Counted from the first letter of the stretch, positions 16,236 through 25,742 are shown. The stretch is 64,000 nt of DNA from an uncultured Clostridia bacterium (GCA_944386165.1 CALXAA010000001.1:1-64000), one strand, 5' to 3'. Program-made: numbers and translations. Notes: generated by a model not told the origin, from the sequence alone.

Positions 16236-18098
16236 TTATTCTAGTTCAAATGCTCCTGTATATAATTGGTAATACATTCCTTTTTGGGCAATTAAATAAT
16301 CATGTTCTCCTCTTTCAATTATTCTTCCATGGTCTAATACAATAATTGCTTTGGAATTTCTTACTGTTGAAAGTCTATGTGCTATAACTAATACTGTTCT
16401 TCCTTCCATTAGTTTATCCATTCCGTCTTGAACTATTTTTTCTGTTCTTGTATCTATACTTGATGTTGCTTCATCTAGAATCATTACCGGTGGGTTATTT
16501 ATTGCTGCTCTTGCAATTGATATTAATTGTTTTTGTCCTTGTGATAAGTTACTTCCGCTTCCATCTACCATTGTGTTATATCCTTGTGGCAATAATTTTA
16601 TAAAGTCATCTGCATTTGCAAGTTTTGCTGCTGCAACTATTTCTTTTTGAGTTGCTTTCTCTTTACCATATGCAATGTTTTCTGCAATTGTTCCTGTAAA
16701 TAAATTTACATCTTGTAGTACCATCCCTAAGGATCTTCTTAAATCTGCTTTTTTTATTTTGTTTATATTTATTCCGTCATATCTAATTTTTCCGTCTTCT
16801 ATATCATAAAAACGATTTATTAAATTTGTAATTGTAGTTTTTCCAGCTCCTGTTGCTCCAACAAATGCTATTTTTTGTCCTGGTTTAGCATATAAACTTA
16901 CATCATGTAATACTAACTTATTATCTTCATATCCAAAGTCTACATCATGCATTTCAATATATCCTTTTAATTCGATATATTCAAGTCTGCCATCATGATG
17001 TTGATGTTTCCATGCCCATTTTCCTGTATATTTTTTTGTTTCTTTTATTTTTCCATTATTTATTTCTGCATTAACTAATGTAACATATCCGTCATCTACT
17101 TCTGGTTCTTCATCCATTAATTCAAAAATTCTTTTTGCTCCTGCAATAGCCATTATTATTAAGTTAATTTGTTGAGATAATTGTGCAATTGGCATTGTAA
17201 AACTTTTGCTTAAGTTTACAAATGCTACTATTATTCCTAATGTCATATTTCCCCAACCGTTTATTAGTAATATTCCACCTACAATAGCTATAAATACATA
17301 TAATAAGTTTCCTAAGTTTGCTAATGATGGCATTAGAATATTTGCATATGAGTTTGCATTTTTACTGTCTTCATATAATTCTGTATTTATTTTTTTGAAT
17401 CTTTTTTTGGCTTCTTCTTCATAGTTAAATACTTTTATTACTTTTTGCCCACTCATCATTTCTTCAATATATCCATCAACCATTCCTATTGTTTCTTGTT
17501 GTTTCATAAAATATTTACTACTTTTGCTAGCAATTTTTTTAGTTGTAATAAGCATTAATATTCCCATTATTACTACCAATATAGATAAATATATATTTGT
17601 TATTAGCATTGCTATAAATGATGCTACTACTGTTATAAATAAACTTAATGTTTGAGGTATACCTCTAGAAATTAATTCTCTTAATGTGTCTATATCATTT
17701 GTGTAATGACTCATGATGTCTCCGTTTAAATGTGTGTCAAAATACCTTATTGGAAGTTTTTGCATTTTTGCAAATAATTCATTACGGATGTTTCTTAATG
17801 TTCCTTGCCCTACAAAAACCATAATTCTATTATATACATATGTTGATACTATTCCTATTATATATATGCAACACATTGTTAATAGTGCTTTTATTAATGG
17901 TATAAAATCTGGATTTTCTATGTTTAACATAGGTGTAATATAGTTATCTACTAATCTTTCCATAAAAAGTGAGCTTGAAACATTTGCAAGTGAACTTAAA
18001 ATTACTAATACTAAAACAATTATAAGTTGTATTTTATAATTTTTTGTTATGTTTTTAATTAGTCTTTTAATTGTTTTAAAATCAAACTTTTTGCTCAT
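16236..18098 (-). CDS. ABC exporter half-transporter, catalytically competent subunit
   Basis: An N-terminal six-helix membrane domain is followed by an ATPase domain. The ATPase has Walker A GATGAGKTT (about residue 405), signature NLSQGQKQL, Walker B VMILDEATSSID with the catalytic Glu present, and the His switch VIAHRLS. Residues 340-370 carry an unusual insert rich in Lys, Trp and His (KWAWKHQHHDGR) before the ATPase domain. The frame starts at a GTG at 18107, but the ATG at 18098 fits the AAAGGAA site better. It overlaps the upstream ABC gene, so the two form a heterodimer. The substrate is unknown; drugs or lipids are typical. Confidence 0.92.
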   Translation of the reverse strand: MSKKFDFKTIKRLIKNITKNYKIQLIIVLVLVILSSLANVSSSLFMERLVDNYITPMLNIENPDFIPLIKALLTMCCIYIIGIVSTYVYNRIMVFVGQGTLRNIRNELFAKMQKLPIRYFDTHLNGDIMSHYTNDIDTLRELISRGIPQTLSLFITVVASFIAMLITNIYLSILVVIMGILMLITTKKIASKSSKYFMKQQETIGMVDGYIEEMMSGQKVIKVFNYEEEAKKRFKKINTELYEDSKNANSYANILMPSLANLGNLLYVFIAIVGGILLINGWGNMTLGIIVAFVNLSKSFTMPIAQLSQQINLIIMAIAGAKRIFELMDEEPEVDDGYVTLVNAEINNGKIKETKKYTGKWAWKHQHHDGRLEYIELKGYIEMHDVDFGYEDNKLVLHDVSLYAKPGQKIAFVGATGAGKTTITNLINRFYDIEDGKIRYDGININKIKKADLRRSLGMVLQDVNLFTGTIAENIAYGKEKATQKEIVAAAKLANADDFIKLLPQGYNTMVDGSGSNLSQGQKQLISIARAAINNPPVMILDEATSSIDTRTEKIVQDGMDKLMEGRTVLVIAHRLSTVRNSKAIIVLDHGRIIERGEHDYLIAQKGMYYQLYTGAFELE

Positions 18099-19824
18099 TT
18101 GCTTCACTTCCTTTCGTTTGAGATGTATATATTTCTTTGTATATTTTATTTGTTTTTAATAGTTCTTCATGTTTTCCTACTGCTTGTATTCTACCATTAC
18201 TCATAACTACAATTTTGTCTGCATCTTGTACAGATGAAATTCTTTGTGCTATTATTATTTTTGTAGTGTCTGGTATTTTTTCTCTAAATGCTTTTCTTAT
18301 TAAACTGTCTGTTTTTGTGTCTACTGCTGATGTTGAGTCATCTAATATTAATATTTTTGGTTTCTTTAATAAGGCTCTTGCAATACATAGTCTTTGTTTT
18401 TGTCCACCACTAACGTTTGCTCCACCTTGTTCTATTTTTGTGTCATATCCGTCTGGGAAACCTGTTATAAATTCATCTGCTTGTGCTAATTTACAAACTT
18501 CAACAATTTCTTCATCTGTTGCTTGTAAATTTCCCCATCTTATATTATCTTTGATTGTTCCTGAAAATAGTTCATTTTTTTGTAATACCATTGATACTTG
18601 GTCTCTTAATGTTTTTAAATCATAGTCTTTTACATTTATCCCTGCAACTTTTACTTCTCCTGATGTTACATCATATAGTCTTGGAATTAAGTTTACTAAA
18701 CTAGATTTTCCGTCACCAGTTCCTCCTATAATTCCTACTGTTTCTCCTGAATTTATAGTTAGATTTATTTTCTTTAATACTTCTTTTTTCTTGTCTTTTA
18801 CATAACTAAATCCAACATTTTTGAATTCTATTTTTCCGTTTTTTACGTCATATATTGGATTTTCTTTATTTTTTAAGTCTGGTTCTTCTTCTAATACTTC
18901 AACAATTCTTTGACCTGATTCCCATGCCATTGTTATCATAACAAATACCATTGATAATAACATTAAACTATTTAACATTTGCATAATATAAGAAAATAGA
19001 CTTGTAAGTTCTCCTGTTGTTAGAGAACCTGCAACTATGAATTTTGCTCCAAAGTAAGAAATTAGTGTTAAACATGTATAAATCATAATTTGCATTATTG
19101 GTGAATTAAATGCAAGTATTTTTTCTGCTCTTGAAAAATTTTGATATATTTCATCAGATATTTTATTGAATTTTCCTATTTCTTTATCTTCTGTTACAAA
19201 TGATTTTACAACTCTTATTGCCCTAACATTTTCTTGTACTACACAGTTTAAATAATCTATTTGATTAAATACTTTTTTGAATATTGGTCTTACATAATTA
19301 GCTATAAATATTAGTAAAAATCCTAATATTGGTGTTGCTACTAAATAAATAATTCCTATTCTTACATCTATTATAAATGACATAATAATTGAGAATAAAA
19401 TTGTTATTGGGGCTCTTACGGCTGCCCTGATTACCATCATATATGCTTGTTGTACATTTGTTACATCTGTTGTTAGTCTTGTTACTAAACTTGATGTACT
19501 GAATTTATCAATATTGAAAAATGAAAAATCTTGAATTTTATTGTAAATATCTTCTCTTAAATTTTTTGCAAATCCACTTGATGCTTTTGCTGCTAGTTTT
19601 CCAGAAGAAACTCCAAATACTAGTGATAGTGTTGCGGCAATAATTAGCATTGCTCCAATAATTGCTATTTGTTTTGTGTCTCCATTTGCTATTCCATTAT
19701 CTATTAGAATTGATAGTAAAAATGGAATTGCTATTTCCATGAATACTTCAATTGCCATAAATACTGGTGTTAAAATTGATACAGTTTTGAAATCTCTAAC
19801 TGATTTTAACAATTTTTTTAACAT
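18082..19824 (-). CDS. ABC exporter half-transporter with degenerate ATP site
   Basis: This is a six-helix exporter domain followed by an ATPase domain. Walker A is GGTGDGKSS, the signature is NVSGGQKQRL, and Walker B is ILILDDSTSAVD. The residue after the Walker B Asp is Asp instead of the catalytic Glu, and the switch His is replaced by Gln (IIIAQRIS). Such changes are known in heterodimeric exporters (BmrCD, TM287/288), where one ATP site is non-hydrolytic. The partner gene overlaps its 3' end. The ATG at 19824 follows GGGAGG; the longer frame to 19854 lacks such a site. Length is 580 aa. Confidence 0.92.
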   Translation of the reverse strand: MLKKLLKSVRDFKTVSILTPVFMAIEVFMEIAIPFLLSILIDNGIANGDTKQIAIIGAMLIIAATLSLVFGVSSGKLAAKASSGFAKNLREDIYNKIQDFSFFNIDKFSTSSLVTRLTTDVTNVQQAYMMVIRAAVRAPITILFSIIMSFIIDVRIGIIYLVATPILGFLLIFIANYVRPIFKKVFNQIDYLNCVVQENVRAIRVVKSFVTEDKEIGKFNKISDEIYQNFSRAEKILAFNSPIMQIMIYTCLTLISYFGAKFIVAGSLTTGELTSLFSYIMQMLNSLMLLSMVFVMITMAWESGQRIVEVLEEEPDLKNKENPIYDVKNGKIEFKNVGFSYVKDKKKEVLKKINLTINSGETVGIIGGTGDGKSSLVNLIPRLYDVTSGEVKVAGINVKDYDLKTLRDQVSMVLQKNELFSGTIKDNIRWGNLQATDEEIVEVCKLAQADEFITGFPDGYDTKIEQGGANVSGGQKQRLCIARALLKKPKILILDDSTSAVDTKTDSLIRKAFREKIPDTTKIIIAQRISSVQDADKIVVMSNGRIQAVGKHEELLKTNKIYKEIYTSQTKGSEANEQKV

Positions 19825-19909
19825 TTTACTACCTCCCTTTAATTTTAACCTCAAAAAAAGAGCATAAATTTCAATTGGATTTACACTCCTTGGTTACTCA
19901 TTGTATTGT

Positions 19910-19938
19910 TTTATATCACCATTTTATTTTTTTGTCAA
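19910..19938 (-). promoter_or_regulatory. Promoter of the ABC exporter operon
   Basis: On the minus strand TTGACA (19938-19933) and TATAAA (19915-19910) have a 17-base spacer. The leader of about 75 bases ends at the GGGAGG site. Confidence 0.75.
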
Positions 19939-19944
19939 GAAAAT

Positions 19945-20244
19945 TTATATAATAAATTTTAAATAAATTAGTAGAATAATTTCTAAAATTAATATTGCTG
20001 GAAGACCTATTGTGAATTTTAGTTTTTTTGTTTTGTGCCTGAAAGTATACATTCCTGCTATTGTCCCAATTCCTCCACCTAAAGCTGTAATTAAGAATAA
20101 TGTATTTTCTGGAATTCTCCATTTTCCTTTTTGTGCTTTTCTTTTATCTGACCACATTACATAAAAACCTATTATATTTATAACAATTAAATATATAATA
20201 AAATTTTTTGTTGTAAATAGATTGAATTCTGCAAGGTTTTCCAT
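19945..20244 (-). CDS. DUF1294 family small membrane protein
   Basis: The 99-aa protein has three predicted membrane helices. It also has the DUF1294 core: MWSDKRKAQKGKWRIPE, LFLITALGGGIGTIAGM and FRHKTKKLKF. The function of the family is unknown. The start follows GAAAGGAAAG. It is 23 bases downstream of the ychF stop and likely belongs to the same transcript. Confidence 0.88.
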   Translation of the reverse strand: MENLAEFNLFTTKNFIIYLIVINIIGFYVMWSDKRKAQKGKWRIPENTLFLITALGGGIGTIAGMYTFRHKTKKLKFTIGLPAILILEIILLIYLKFII

Positions 20245-20267
20245 AATCTTATTCTTTCCTTTCGTTT

Positions 20268-21359
20268 TTATACATTAAATTTAAATAATACAATATCTCC
20301 ATCTTCCATTACATAGTCTTTTCCTTCTTGTCTAACTAGTCCTTTTTCTTTTGCTGATACCATTGAGCCTGCTTTCATTAAATCATCATAAGAAACTACT
20401 TCTGCTTTTATAAATCCTCTTTCAATGTCTGAGTGAATTTTTCCTGCTGCTTGTGGTGCTTTTGTTCCTTTTTTTATTGTCCATGCTCTTACTTCTGGTT
20501 CACCAGCTGTTAAAAATGATATTAGTCCTAATAGGCTATAACTTTTCTTAATTAGTTTGTCTAATCCAGATTCTTCTAAGCCTAAAGCTTCTAACATTTC
20601 TTTTTTGTCTTGTTCGTCTAGCCCTGAAAGTTCTTCTTCTATTTTTACACATAATGGAATGACTTCTGCTTTTTCTTTTGATGCATATTCTTTTACTTGT
20701 TTTACCATTTCTTCATTTTCTACATTTTGCAATTGTTCTTCTGAAATATTTGCTATATATATAATTGGTTTTGCTGTAAGTAAAAACATGTCTTTCATAA
20801 TTTCTTGTTCTTCTTCACTAAATTCTAAAGCTCTTACAGGTATTCCTTTATTTAAATTATCTTTTAATCTTTTTATTAAATCTATTTCAAATTGATATTT
20901 TTTATCTGCTTTTAAATTTTTTGTTGCTTTGTCAAGTCTTTTGTCTAGAGTTTCTAAATCTGCAAATATTAGTTCTAAATTTATTGTTTCTATGTCTCTT
21001 AATGGATTTACACTTCCATCAACATGTACTACATTTGGATTTTCAAAACATCTAACAACTTGTACTATTGCATCAACTTCACGTATGTGTGATAAAAATT
21101 TGTTTCCTAATCCTTCTCCTTTGCTGGCACCTTTTACTAAACCTGCAATGTCAACAAATTCAACTACTGCTTTTGTAACTTTTTGTGGATTGTACATTTT
21201 TGCAAGGTTATCTACCCTTTCATCTGGAACTGCTACAACTCCAACATTTGGCTCAATTGTGCAAAATGGATAGTTTGCACATTCTGCTCCTGCTTTTGTT
21301 ATACTATTAAACATTGTACTTTTTCCTACATTTGGTAATCCTACTATTCCTATTTTCAT
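20268..21359 (-). CDS. ychF: Redox-regulated ATPase/GTPase YchF
   Basis: YchF/Ola1 is a universally conserved P-loop protein linked to ribosome and oxidative stress responses. All motifs are seen: GLPNVGKST at residues 7-15, VDIAGLVKGAS, the nonstandard NISEEQ segment in place of NKxD that favours ATP, and the C-terminal TGS-like domain (GTKAPQAAGKIHSDIERGFI). The 363-aa length is standard. It stands between ferredoxin and the DUF1294 gene on the minus strand. Confidence 0.95.
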   Translation of the reverse strand: MKIGIVGLPNVGKSTMFNSITKAGAECANYPFCTIEPNVGVVAVPDERVDNLAKMYNPQKVTKAVVEFVDIAGLVKGASKGEGLGNKFLSHIREVDAIVQVVRCFENPNVVHVDGSVNPLRDIETINLELIFADLETLDKRLDKATKNLKADKKYQFEIDLIKRLKDNLNKGIPVRALEFSEEEQEIMKDMFLLTAKPIIYIANISEEQLQNVENEEMVKQVKEYASKEKAEVIPLCVKIEEELSGLDEQDKKEMLEALGLEESGLDKLIKKSYSLLGLISFLTAGEPEVRAWTIKKGTKAPQAAGKIHSDIERGFIKAEVVSYDDLMKAGSMVSAKEKGLVRQEGKDYVMEDGDIVLFKFNV

Positions 21360-21429
21360 TTTATCACATTTCTTTCAATTTTATTTAGGTTTTTTAAGGC
21401 TACCTATAAACCTTATTAATAAATAATAG

Positions 21430-21456
21430 TAGGCTTCTTTGTAATTTTGAAGCCCA
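21430..21456 (-). terminator. Hairpin after the ferredoxin gene
   Basis: GGGCTTC and GAAGCCT form a stem on the minus strand between ferredoxin and ychF. The tail is T-rich but interrupted, so it may be only partly effective. Confidence 0.45.
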
Positions 21457-21475
21457 CCTCTTTTCTATGTATATT

Positions 21476-21652
21476 TTATTCAGCTTCAACTGGTGCTTCA
21501 ACTGGACATACTCCTGCACATGTTCCACATCCTATGCATGCAGATTCGTCAATTACGAAACAGCTTTCTCCTTGTGATATACATCCTACAGGACAGTTAG
21601 CTGCACACGCACCACAGCTTATACATTTATCACTTTGTATTCTATAAGCCAT
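21476..21652 (-). CDS. 2[4Fe-4S] ferredoxin
   Basis: This short gene encodes 58 aa with two CxxCxxCxxxCP clusters: CISCGACAANCP (Cys10 to Cys20) and CIGCGTCAGVCP (Cys39 to Cys49). It ends in an acidic tail (VEAPVEAE). It is a classical clostridial low-potential electron carrier serving pyruvate:ferredoxin oxidoreductase, hydrogenase and related enzymes. The start follows AAAGGTGGTG. It lies directly after ricT in the minus-strand operon. Confidence 0.95.
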   Translation of the reverse strand: MAYRIQSDKCISCGACAANCPVGCISQGESCFVIDESACIGCGTCAGVCPVEAPVEAE

Positions 21653-21673
21653 ATTTTCACCACCTTTCTATAT

Positions 21674-22582
21674 TTATTTATTCATGGATTTATCTTGTTT
21701 TTCTAAATTTTCTAATTCATTTAATTCATTTTTATACTCTTTTTCTTCTTCATCCTCATTTTCATTATTAATGTCTTTTATTATTTTTATTTCATTGATA
21801 CTAAATTTTTTCTGTTTATATATATCTCCATCTTTTATTTTTACTCTTACAACTTCTTTTAATGTTTCTATGTTGTCTACTTCTCCTTCACCTTCAGGTG
21901 TACTTACTATTGCACCAATATGTGGTAGTCTTTTTGCTTTGTCTTCATATACTTCTTGTTCATATTTTAGACAACACATTAGTCTTCCACAATTTCCAGA
22001 GATTTTAGTTGGATTTAAAGAAAGATTTTGTTCTTTTGCCATTTTTATTGAAACTGTTTCAAAGTCTCTTAAAAATGTGCAACAACAAAGTTCTTTTCCA
22101 CAAACTCCATTTCCTCCTATTTTTTTAACTTCGTCTCTAACTCCTATTTGTCTTAATTCTATCCTTGTTTTATATACTGCAGCTAAGTCTTTTACTAATT
22201 CTCTGAAGTCAACTCTTCCGTCAGATGTAAATGAAAATAATATTTTGCTATTGTCAAATTTACATTCTACATCTGTTAGTGTCATATCTAAATTGTATTC
22301 TTTTATTTTTTTGTTACAGTAATCATATGCTTCTTTTTCTTTTTTCTTGCATTCTTCTTCATGCTTTAAGTCTTTTTCTGATGCAAATCTTAGTATTTTT
22401 TTTAATGGTGTTGTTAAGTTTTCTTCTTCTATAATTCTATTAGGTATTATAACTTCTGCAATGTCTTCTCCTTGAGATGTTTCAACAATTACATGTTCAC
22501 CTTTTTTTACTTCTAACCATTTTGAATCAAAGAAATATATTTTTCCTAATTTTTTAAATCTGACTCCTACTATTTTTTTCAT
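21674..22582 (-). CDS. ricT: PSP1-domain protein, RicT (YaaT)
   Basis: The 302-aa product carries the PSP1 C-terminal domain and the conserved cysteines GKELCCCTFL and GRLMCCLKYE. In Bacillus, RicT joins YlbF and YmcA in an iron-sulfur complex that stimulates RNase Y cleavage and the sporulation phosphorelay. The C-terminal 40 residues are a highly charged coiled-coil-like tail (NENEDEEEKEYKNEL). It follows holB by 14 bases, an arrangement also common in Bacillota. Confidence 0.9.
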   Translation of the reverse strand: MKKIVGVRFKKLGKIYFFDSKWLEVKKGEHVIVETSQGEDIAEVIIPNRIIEEENLTTPLKKILRFASEKDLKHEEECKKKEKEAYDYCNKKIKEYNLDMTLTDVECKFDNSKILFSFTSDGRVDFRELVKDLAAVYKTRIELRQIGVRDEVKKIGGNGVCGKELCCCTFLRDFETVSIKMAKEQNLSLNPTKISGNCGRLMCCLKYEQEVYEDKAKRLPHIGAIVSTPEGEGEVDNIETLKEVVRVKIKDGDIYKQKKFSINEIKIIKDINNENEDEEEKEYKNELNELENLEKQDKSMNK

Positions 22583-22596
22583 TAATTACGTCCTTT

Positions 22597-23490
22597 CTAT
22601 TTTTGAAATAAATACCATATATTAAATAATAAGTTATCTATACACATATCATAATTGCTGTTTGCTTTTAGTCTTTTTTTTGTATCTTCAATTATATCTA
22701 CTAAATTGATATATCTTAAATCTTCTTTGCTTAGTTTTAATGCAAGAATGTTCATATATTCTAGTAGAGAATTTATTTCTTCTTTTTCGTTATATATTTC
22801 TTCAGACATTGTTATTATATCTATAAGATCTTTTGTTTTAAAGCTTTTTAATATGTTTTCAACATTTTCATATAGTGTTTTGTTTTTGTTTAATTTAATT
22901 GCTCTTCCTATACTTCCTTGTGATAATTCTAATATATTTTTGTCAAATTCTTGATCTGGATATTGTTGTGTTAAATATTTTTTTACTTCATCTAAGTCTA
23001 AATTTTCAAAATGCATTCTTGTACATCTTGATTTTATTGTGCTTAACATGTTATATTCATTAGAACAAATTAATATTATTGTTAAATATTCGGGTGGTTC
23101 TTCTAATGTTTTTAATAAACAGTTTTGTGCTTCTGTTGTCATTTGGTCACTGTTATCTATTATATAAACTTTTTTGTTTGAATTTATTGGTTTTTCTGCT
23201 ACTCTTCTTTGCATATTTCTTATTTGTTCTATTTTTATTTTTCCATCTTCTGGTTCTATTATTAAAAAATCTGGATTACTACCTGAGTCAAACTCTATGC
23301 ATGACTTACATTTGCAATTTTCGTTTTCTGGTTCTAAGCATAAGATTTTTTTTGCAAATTCTAGTGCAATTAATCTTTTTCCTATTCCTTCTGTTCCCCA
23401 AAATAAGTAACTATGTGATGTTTTTTTTAATTTGATTGATTTTTCTAAAATAGATTTATTTTTTTCATTTCCTATTATTTTTTCAAACAA
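22597..23490 (-). CDS. holB: DNA polymerase III subunit delta'
   Basis: HolB is a clamp-loader subunit. The protein shows P-loop-like GTEGIGKRLIALEFAK, a zinc module with cysteines (CLEPENENCKCKSC), LLKTLEEPP, and the SRC motif (STIKSRCTRMHF). The frame opens at 23523 inside the signal peptidase gene. The correct start is the TTG at 23490 (LFEKIIG), 9 bases after GGAGG and 2 bases after the upstream stop. That gives 297 aa and a normal N-terminus. Translation is coupled to the signal peptidase gene. Confidence 0.92.
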   Translation of the reverse strand: MFEKIIGNEKNKSILEKSIKLKKTSHSYLFWGTEGIGKRLIALEFAKKILCLEPENENCKCKSCIEFDSGSNPDFLIIEPEDGKIKIEQIRNMQRRVAEKPINSNKKVYIIDNSDQMTTEAQNCLLKTLEEPPEYLTIILICSNEYNMLSTIKSRCTRMHFENLDLDEVKKYLTQQYPDQEFDKNILELSQGSIGRAIKLNKNKTLYENVENILKSFKTKDLIDIITMSEEIYNEKEEINSLLEYMNILALKLSKEDLRYINLVDIIEDTKKRLKANSNYDMCIDNLLFNIWYLFQK

Positions 23491-23492
23491 TT

Positions 23493-24143
23493 TTATATTC
23501 CTCCAAATTTTGAAAGTGGCCAAAATCTAAATTCAACTTTTCCTTCTATTTTTTCTAGTGGAATACATCCAAATGCTCTACAATCGTTACTTGATGTTCT
23601 ATTGTCTCCTAAACAAAATACACAATTTTCAGGTACTACAAATCCTGTAAATTGACCTTGATCACGTCCTTGTTTCATGTCTGTTACAATTCCATCTTGT
23701 AAGTATTCTTCTTCTAATTTTTCGTTATTTATATAAACTGATCCATTTTTTATTTCTACATAATCTCCAGGTAGTCCAATTACTCTTTTTATGAAACTTG
23801 TTTTTGATACTTCTAAAACATAATAAGCGAACTTATTGAAAAGACCTTGTGGCTCATAGTCATATATTGCTACTGGATTTGATAAGTCTACTTCATCTTC
23901 ACTTATATATGTTTTACTTGGTTTCTCAAATGTTATTATGTCTCCTCTTTCTGGTAATTTATTTACTGTTCTTGGCCATCTGTTAAGCCATAGTCTTTCT
24001 CCTTCATGTAGTGTTGGAAACATTGATGATTGTCTTACTTCTGTTGGAGTTCCAATATAATATCTTACAACTAGTGCTAATATTACAGCTATTATAAAAC
24101 ATAATGCCCATTCTAGTATTTCTTTTATTACTGTTTTTTTCAT
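23493..24143 (-). CDS. lepB: Type I signal peptidase
   Basis: This is a membrane-anchored serine protease that removes signal peptides. It has one N-terminal helix (WALCFIIAVILALVV), the catalytic Ser in QSSMFPTLHEGE (about residue 40), the Lys general base in TSFIKRVIGLPGD, and the box E segment LGDNRTSSNDCRAFG. The frame begins at a GTG at 24152, but the ATG at 24143 fits the AAGGAA site. Length is 216 aa. It is the first gene of a lepB-holB-ricT-ferredoxin series. Confidence 0.94.
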   Translation of the reverse strand: MKKTVIKEILEWALCFIIAVILALVVRYYIGTPTEVRQSSMFPTLHEGERLWLNRWPRTVNKLPERGDIITFEKPSKTYISEDEVDLSNPVAIYDYEPQGLFNKFAYYVLEVSKTSFIKRVIGLPGDYVEIKNGSVYINNEKLEEEYLQDGIVTDMKQGRDQGQFTGFVVPENCVFCLGDNRTSSNDCRAFGCIPLEKIEGKVEFRFWPLSKFGGI

Positions 24144-24250
24144 TTTTATCACATTCCTTATTTTTTTCTCTTGTTATGAGGTTTATTATATTTTGTTACA
24201 CTCACATATTATACATTATAATATTTTTTTTTTCAAGTTCAATACCAAAA

Positions 24251-24283
24251 AAGAGCAACATTTTTTTAGTGTTGCTCTTTATA
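24251..24283 (-). terminator. Terminator of veg, overlapping its last codons
   Basis: AAAGAGCAACA and TGTTGCTCTTT form a stem around CTAAAAAAA, followed by TTT on the minus strand. The first arm encodes the last residues of Veg (KEQH) and the stop lies in the loop. Confidence 0.8.
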
Positions 24284-24571
24284 TTTTCTTTTTTTAGTTT
24301 CAAATACCTCTGGTGGTATTATTGGATTATATCCTTCTCCATCAAATACATCTAATTCAATTGTTCTTGTTAATAAGTCTGTATATGTATATGATGCTGT
24401 TCTATTATTTTCCTCATATTTAACAACAAATAGGTTGCTATATACTTTTTCTATTGTTCCTTCCTTTTCAAATTCCTTGCTCCTACCTAATGAGCCTTTA
24501 ACAATTATCTTTTGACCAACTTTATCTGTAATGTCTGTTTTTAAACTAGCTATATCAGTCCTACAAATCAT
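24266..24571 (-). CDS. veg: Veg family protein
   Basis: At 101 aa this is slightly longer than Bacillus Veg (86 aa) and keeps its order: IASLKTDITDKVGQKIIVKG, GRSKEFEKEGTIEKVYSNLF, then SYTYTDLLTRTIEL. Veg is a small cytoplasmic protein linked to biofilm formation and spore outgrowth in Bacillus. Its place beside yabG is conserved in endospore formers. The start follows AGGTGATCTA and a near-consensus promoter. Confidence 0.9.
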   Translation of the reverse strand: MICRTDIASLKTDITDKVGQKIIVKGSLGRSKEFEKEGTIEKVYSNLFVVKYEENNRTASYTYTDLLTRTIELDVFDGEGYNPIIPPEVFETKKRKYKEQH

Positions 24572-24601
24572 TAGATCACCTACTTTGCTTAAGATGCCTA
24601 A

Positions 24602-24630
24602 AGTATATCATTGGATTTACTATTTGTCAA
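24602..24630 (-). promoter_or_regulatory. Promoter of veg
   Basis: On the minus strand TTGACA (24630-24625) and TATACT (24607-24602) have a 17-base spacer. The veg promoter is known to be very strong in Bacillus, and this one is near consensus too. Confidence 0.8.
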
Positions 24631-24736
24631 AGCTTGTAATTTTTTGTTTTTTCTTGGTTTCCTTAGGGGCAACGGACTTTGAAAGCATTATTACAAAAGT
24701 ATTACATTTGTATTACATTTTTGTTACATACTTTTT

Positions 24737-25552
24737 CTATATAATTATTATTCCTTTTTTTCCTCTTGCACCTAATCCATTTATACCTTTTTTTCCGTCT
24801 CTTAATTCACTTTCAAAATCATCTATTGTGATATATTTATTGTTTTCTGTTATAGCAACATTTTTTGCAACAACTAAAGGATCTAAAAAGTCTATTAAAA
24901 TTCTTGCTGGTGATGAAGCAAAATTTGCTCCTGCTTCCATTAATGCTTCAAAATAACTTTGACATGCTCCTGCAAAAATTACTAGGTCTTTTTTGCTTGT
25001 AGCTTCAAATTCTCTTGCTTTTTTTACAGTATTTATAAAATGCCTTGAGTTTCTATAGTTGAGTAAATCACTATATCTAGAATTATTTTTTATCATTCCA
25101 TCATGTCCAGTAATTACAAGAATATCTGGATTATATATACTTAATAGTCTGTATACGACTTTTGGTTGTTTGTTTTCTGGTATATTTCTTACAATTGCTT
25201 TTAAACCCATTTTCTTATAAAACATCATTGATTTTTCTGCATATTTTTTGTCTCCATCTAAGTGCAAAATTTTTCCTGTTTTAATAATTTCTTTTGTTCT
25301 TTTTTCTACTTTAGTTTTAAAAATACTGTTAATAATTCTTTTTTCGAGTTCTTCTTCATGTTCTTGCATTTCTTTTTCACTAATAATTTTTAAGTCTTCT
25401 ATATATGCATCTGCTTCTATTCTGATATCTATTCCTTTTAATATTGCGATTTTTTTATTATTTGAGAGTTTTATTATTCTTTTTACGCAAAAAACTATAT
25501 CGTTGTTATATGAGTTTCTTGTAACATAATCACCTTTTTTTATTTCGCCCAT
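24737..25552 (-). CDS. yabG: Sporulation peptidase YabG
   Basis: YabG is a cysteine protease that processes spore coat proteins in the mother cell. The 271-aa sequence has the N-terminal KKGDYVTRNSY domain, the central ILHLDGD, DILVITGHDGM and FAGACQSYFEALMEAGANFA (conserved Cys), and SSPARILIDFLDPL. The family occurs only in endospore-forming lineages, so this is the clearest sporulation marker in the window. It sits directly upstream of veg on the same strand. Confidence 0.93.
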   Translation of the reverse strand: MGEIKKGDYVTRNSYNNDIVFCVKRIIKLSNNKKIAILKGIDIRIEADAYIEDLKIISEKEMQEHEEELEKRIINSIFKTKVEKRTKEIIKTGKILHLDGDKKYAEKSMMFYKKMGLKAIVRNIPENKQPKVVYRLLSIYNPDILVITGHDGMIKNNSRYSDLLNYRNSRHFINTVKKAREFEATSKKDLVIFAGACQSYFEALMEAGANFASSPARILIDFLDPLVVAKNVAITENNKYITIDDFESELRDGKKGINGLGARGKKGIIII

Positions 25553-25679
25553 TTTTGTATTTTACTAGATAAAGTCTAGTTTTACTCCTTTTATTATAAT
25601 AAAGAAACAATATTATTTCTTTATTATAATATATGAATATTCGACATTTTTCGTTAATAATTTTAGATATTGATTTGTC

Positions 25680-25708
25680 TTTACTTCCATCAATTTTTAT
25701 GCTATAAT
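25680..25708 (+). promoter_or_regulatory. Promoter of the DUF4364-nth group
   Basis: An extended -10, TGC then TATAAT (25703-25708), is preceded at 17 bases by TTTACT. The leader ends in AAAGGAGG. Confidence 0.65.
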
Positions 25709-25742
25709 ACTTACGACAAATCTAACTTAAAGGAGGCAGTTT

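Noticed and set aside
19916-20122. 68-codon frame on the minus strand inside the DUF1294 gene
   Set aside because: It overlaps the DUF1294 gene in another frame, has no ribosome binding site and shows no family features.
24153-24250. Possible CRISPR or tandem array in AT-rich intergenic DNA
   Set aside because: No regularly spaced direct repeats are present here or elsewhere, and no cas genes are in the window.
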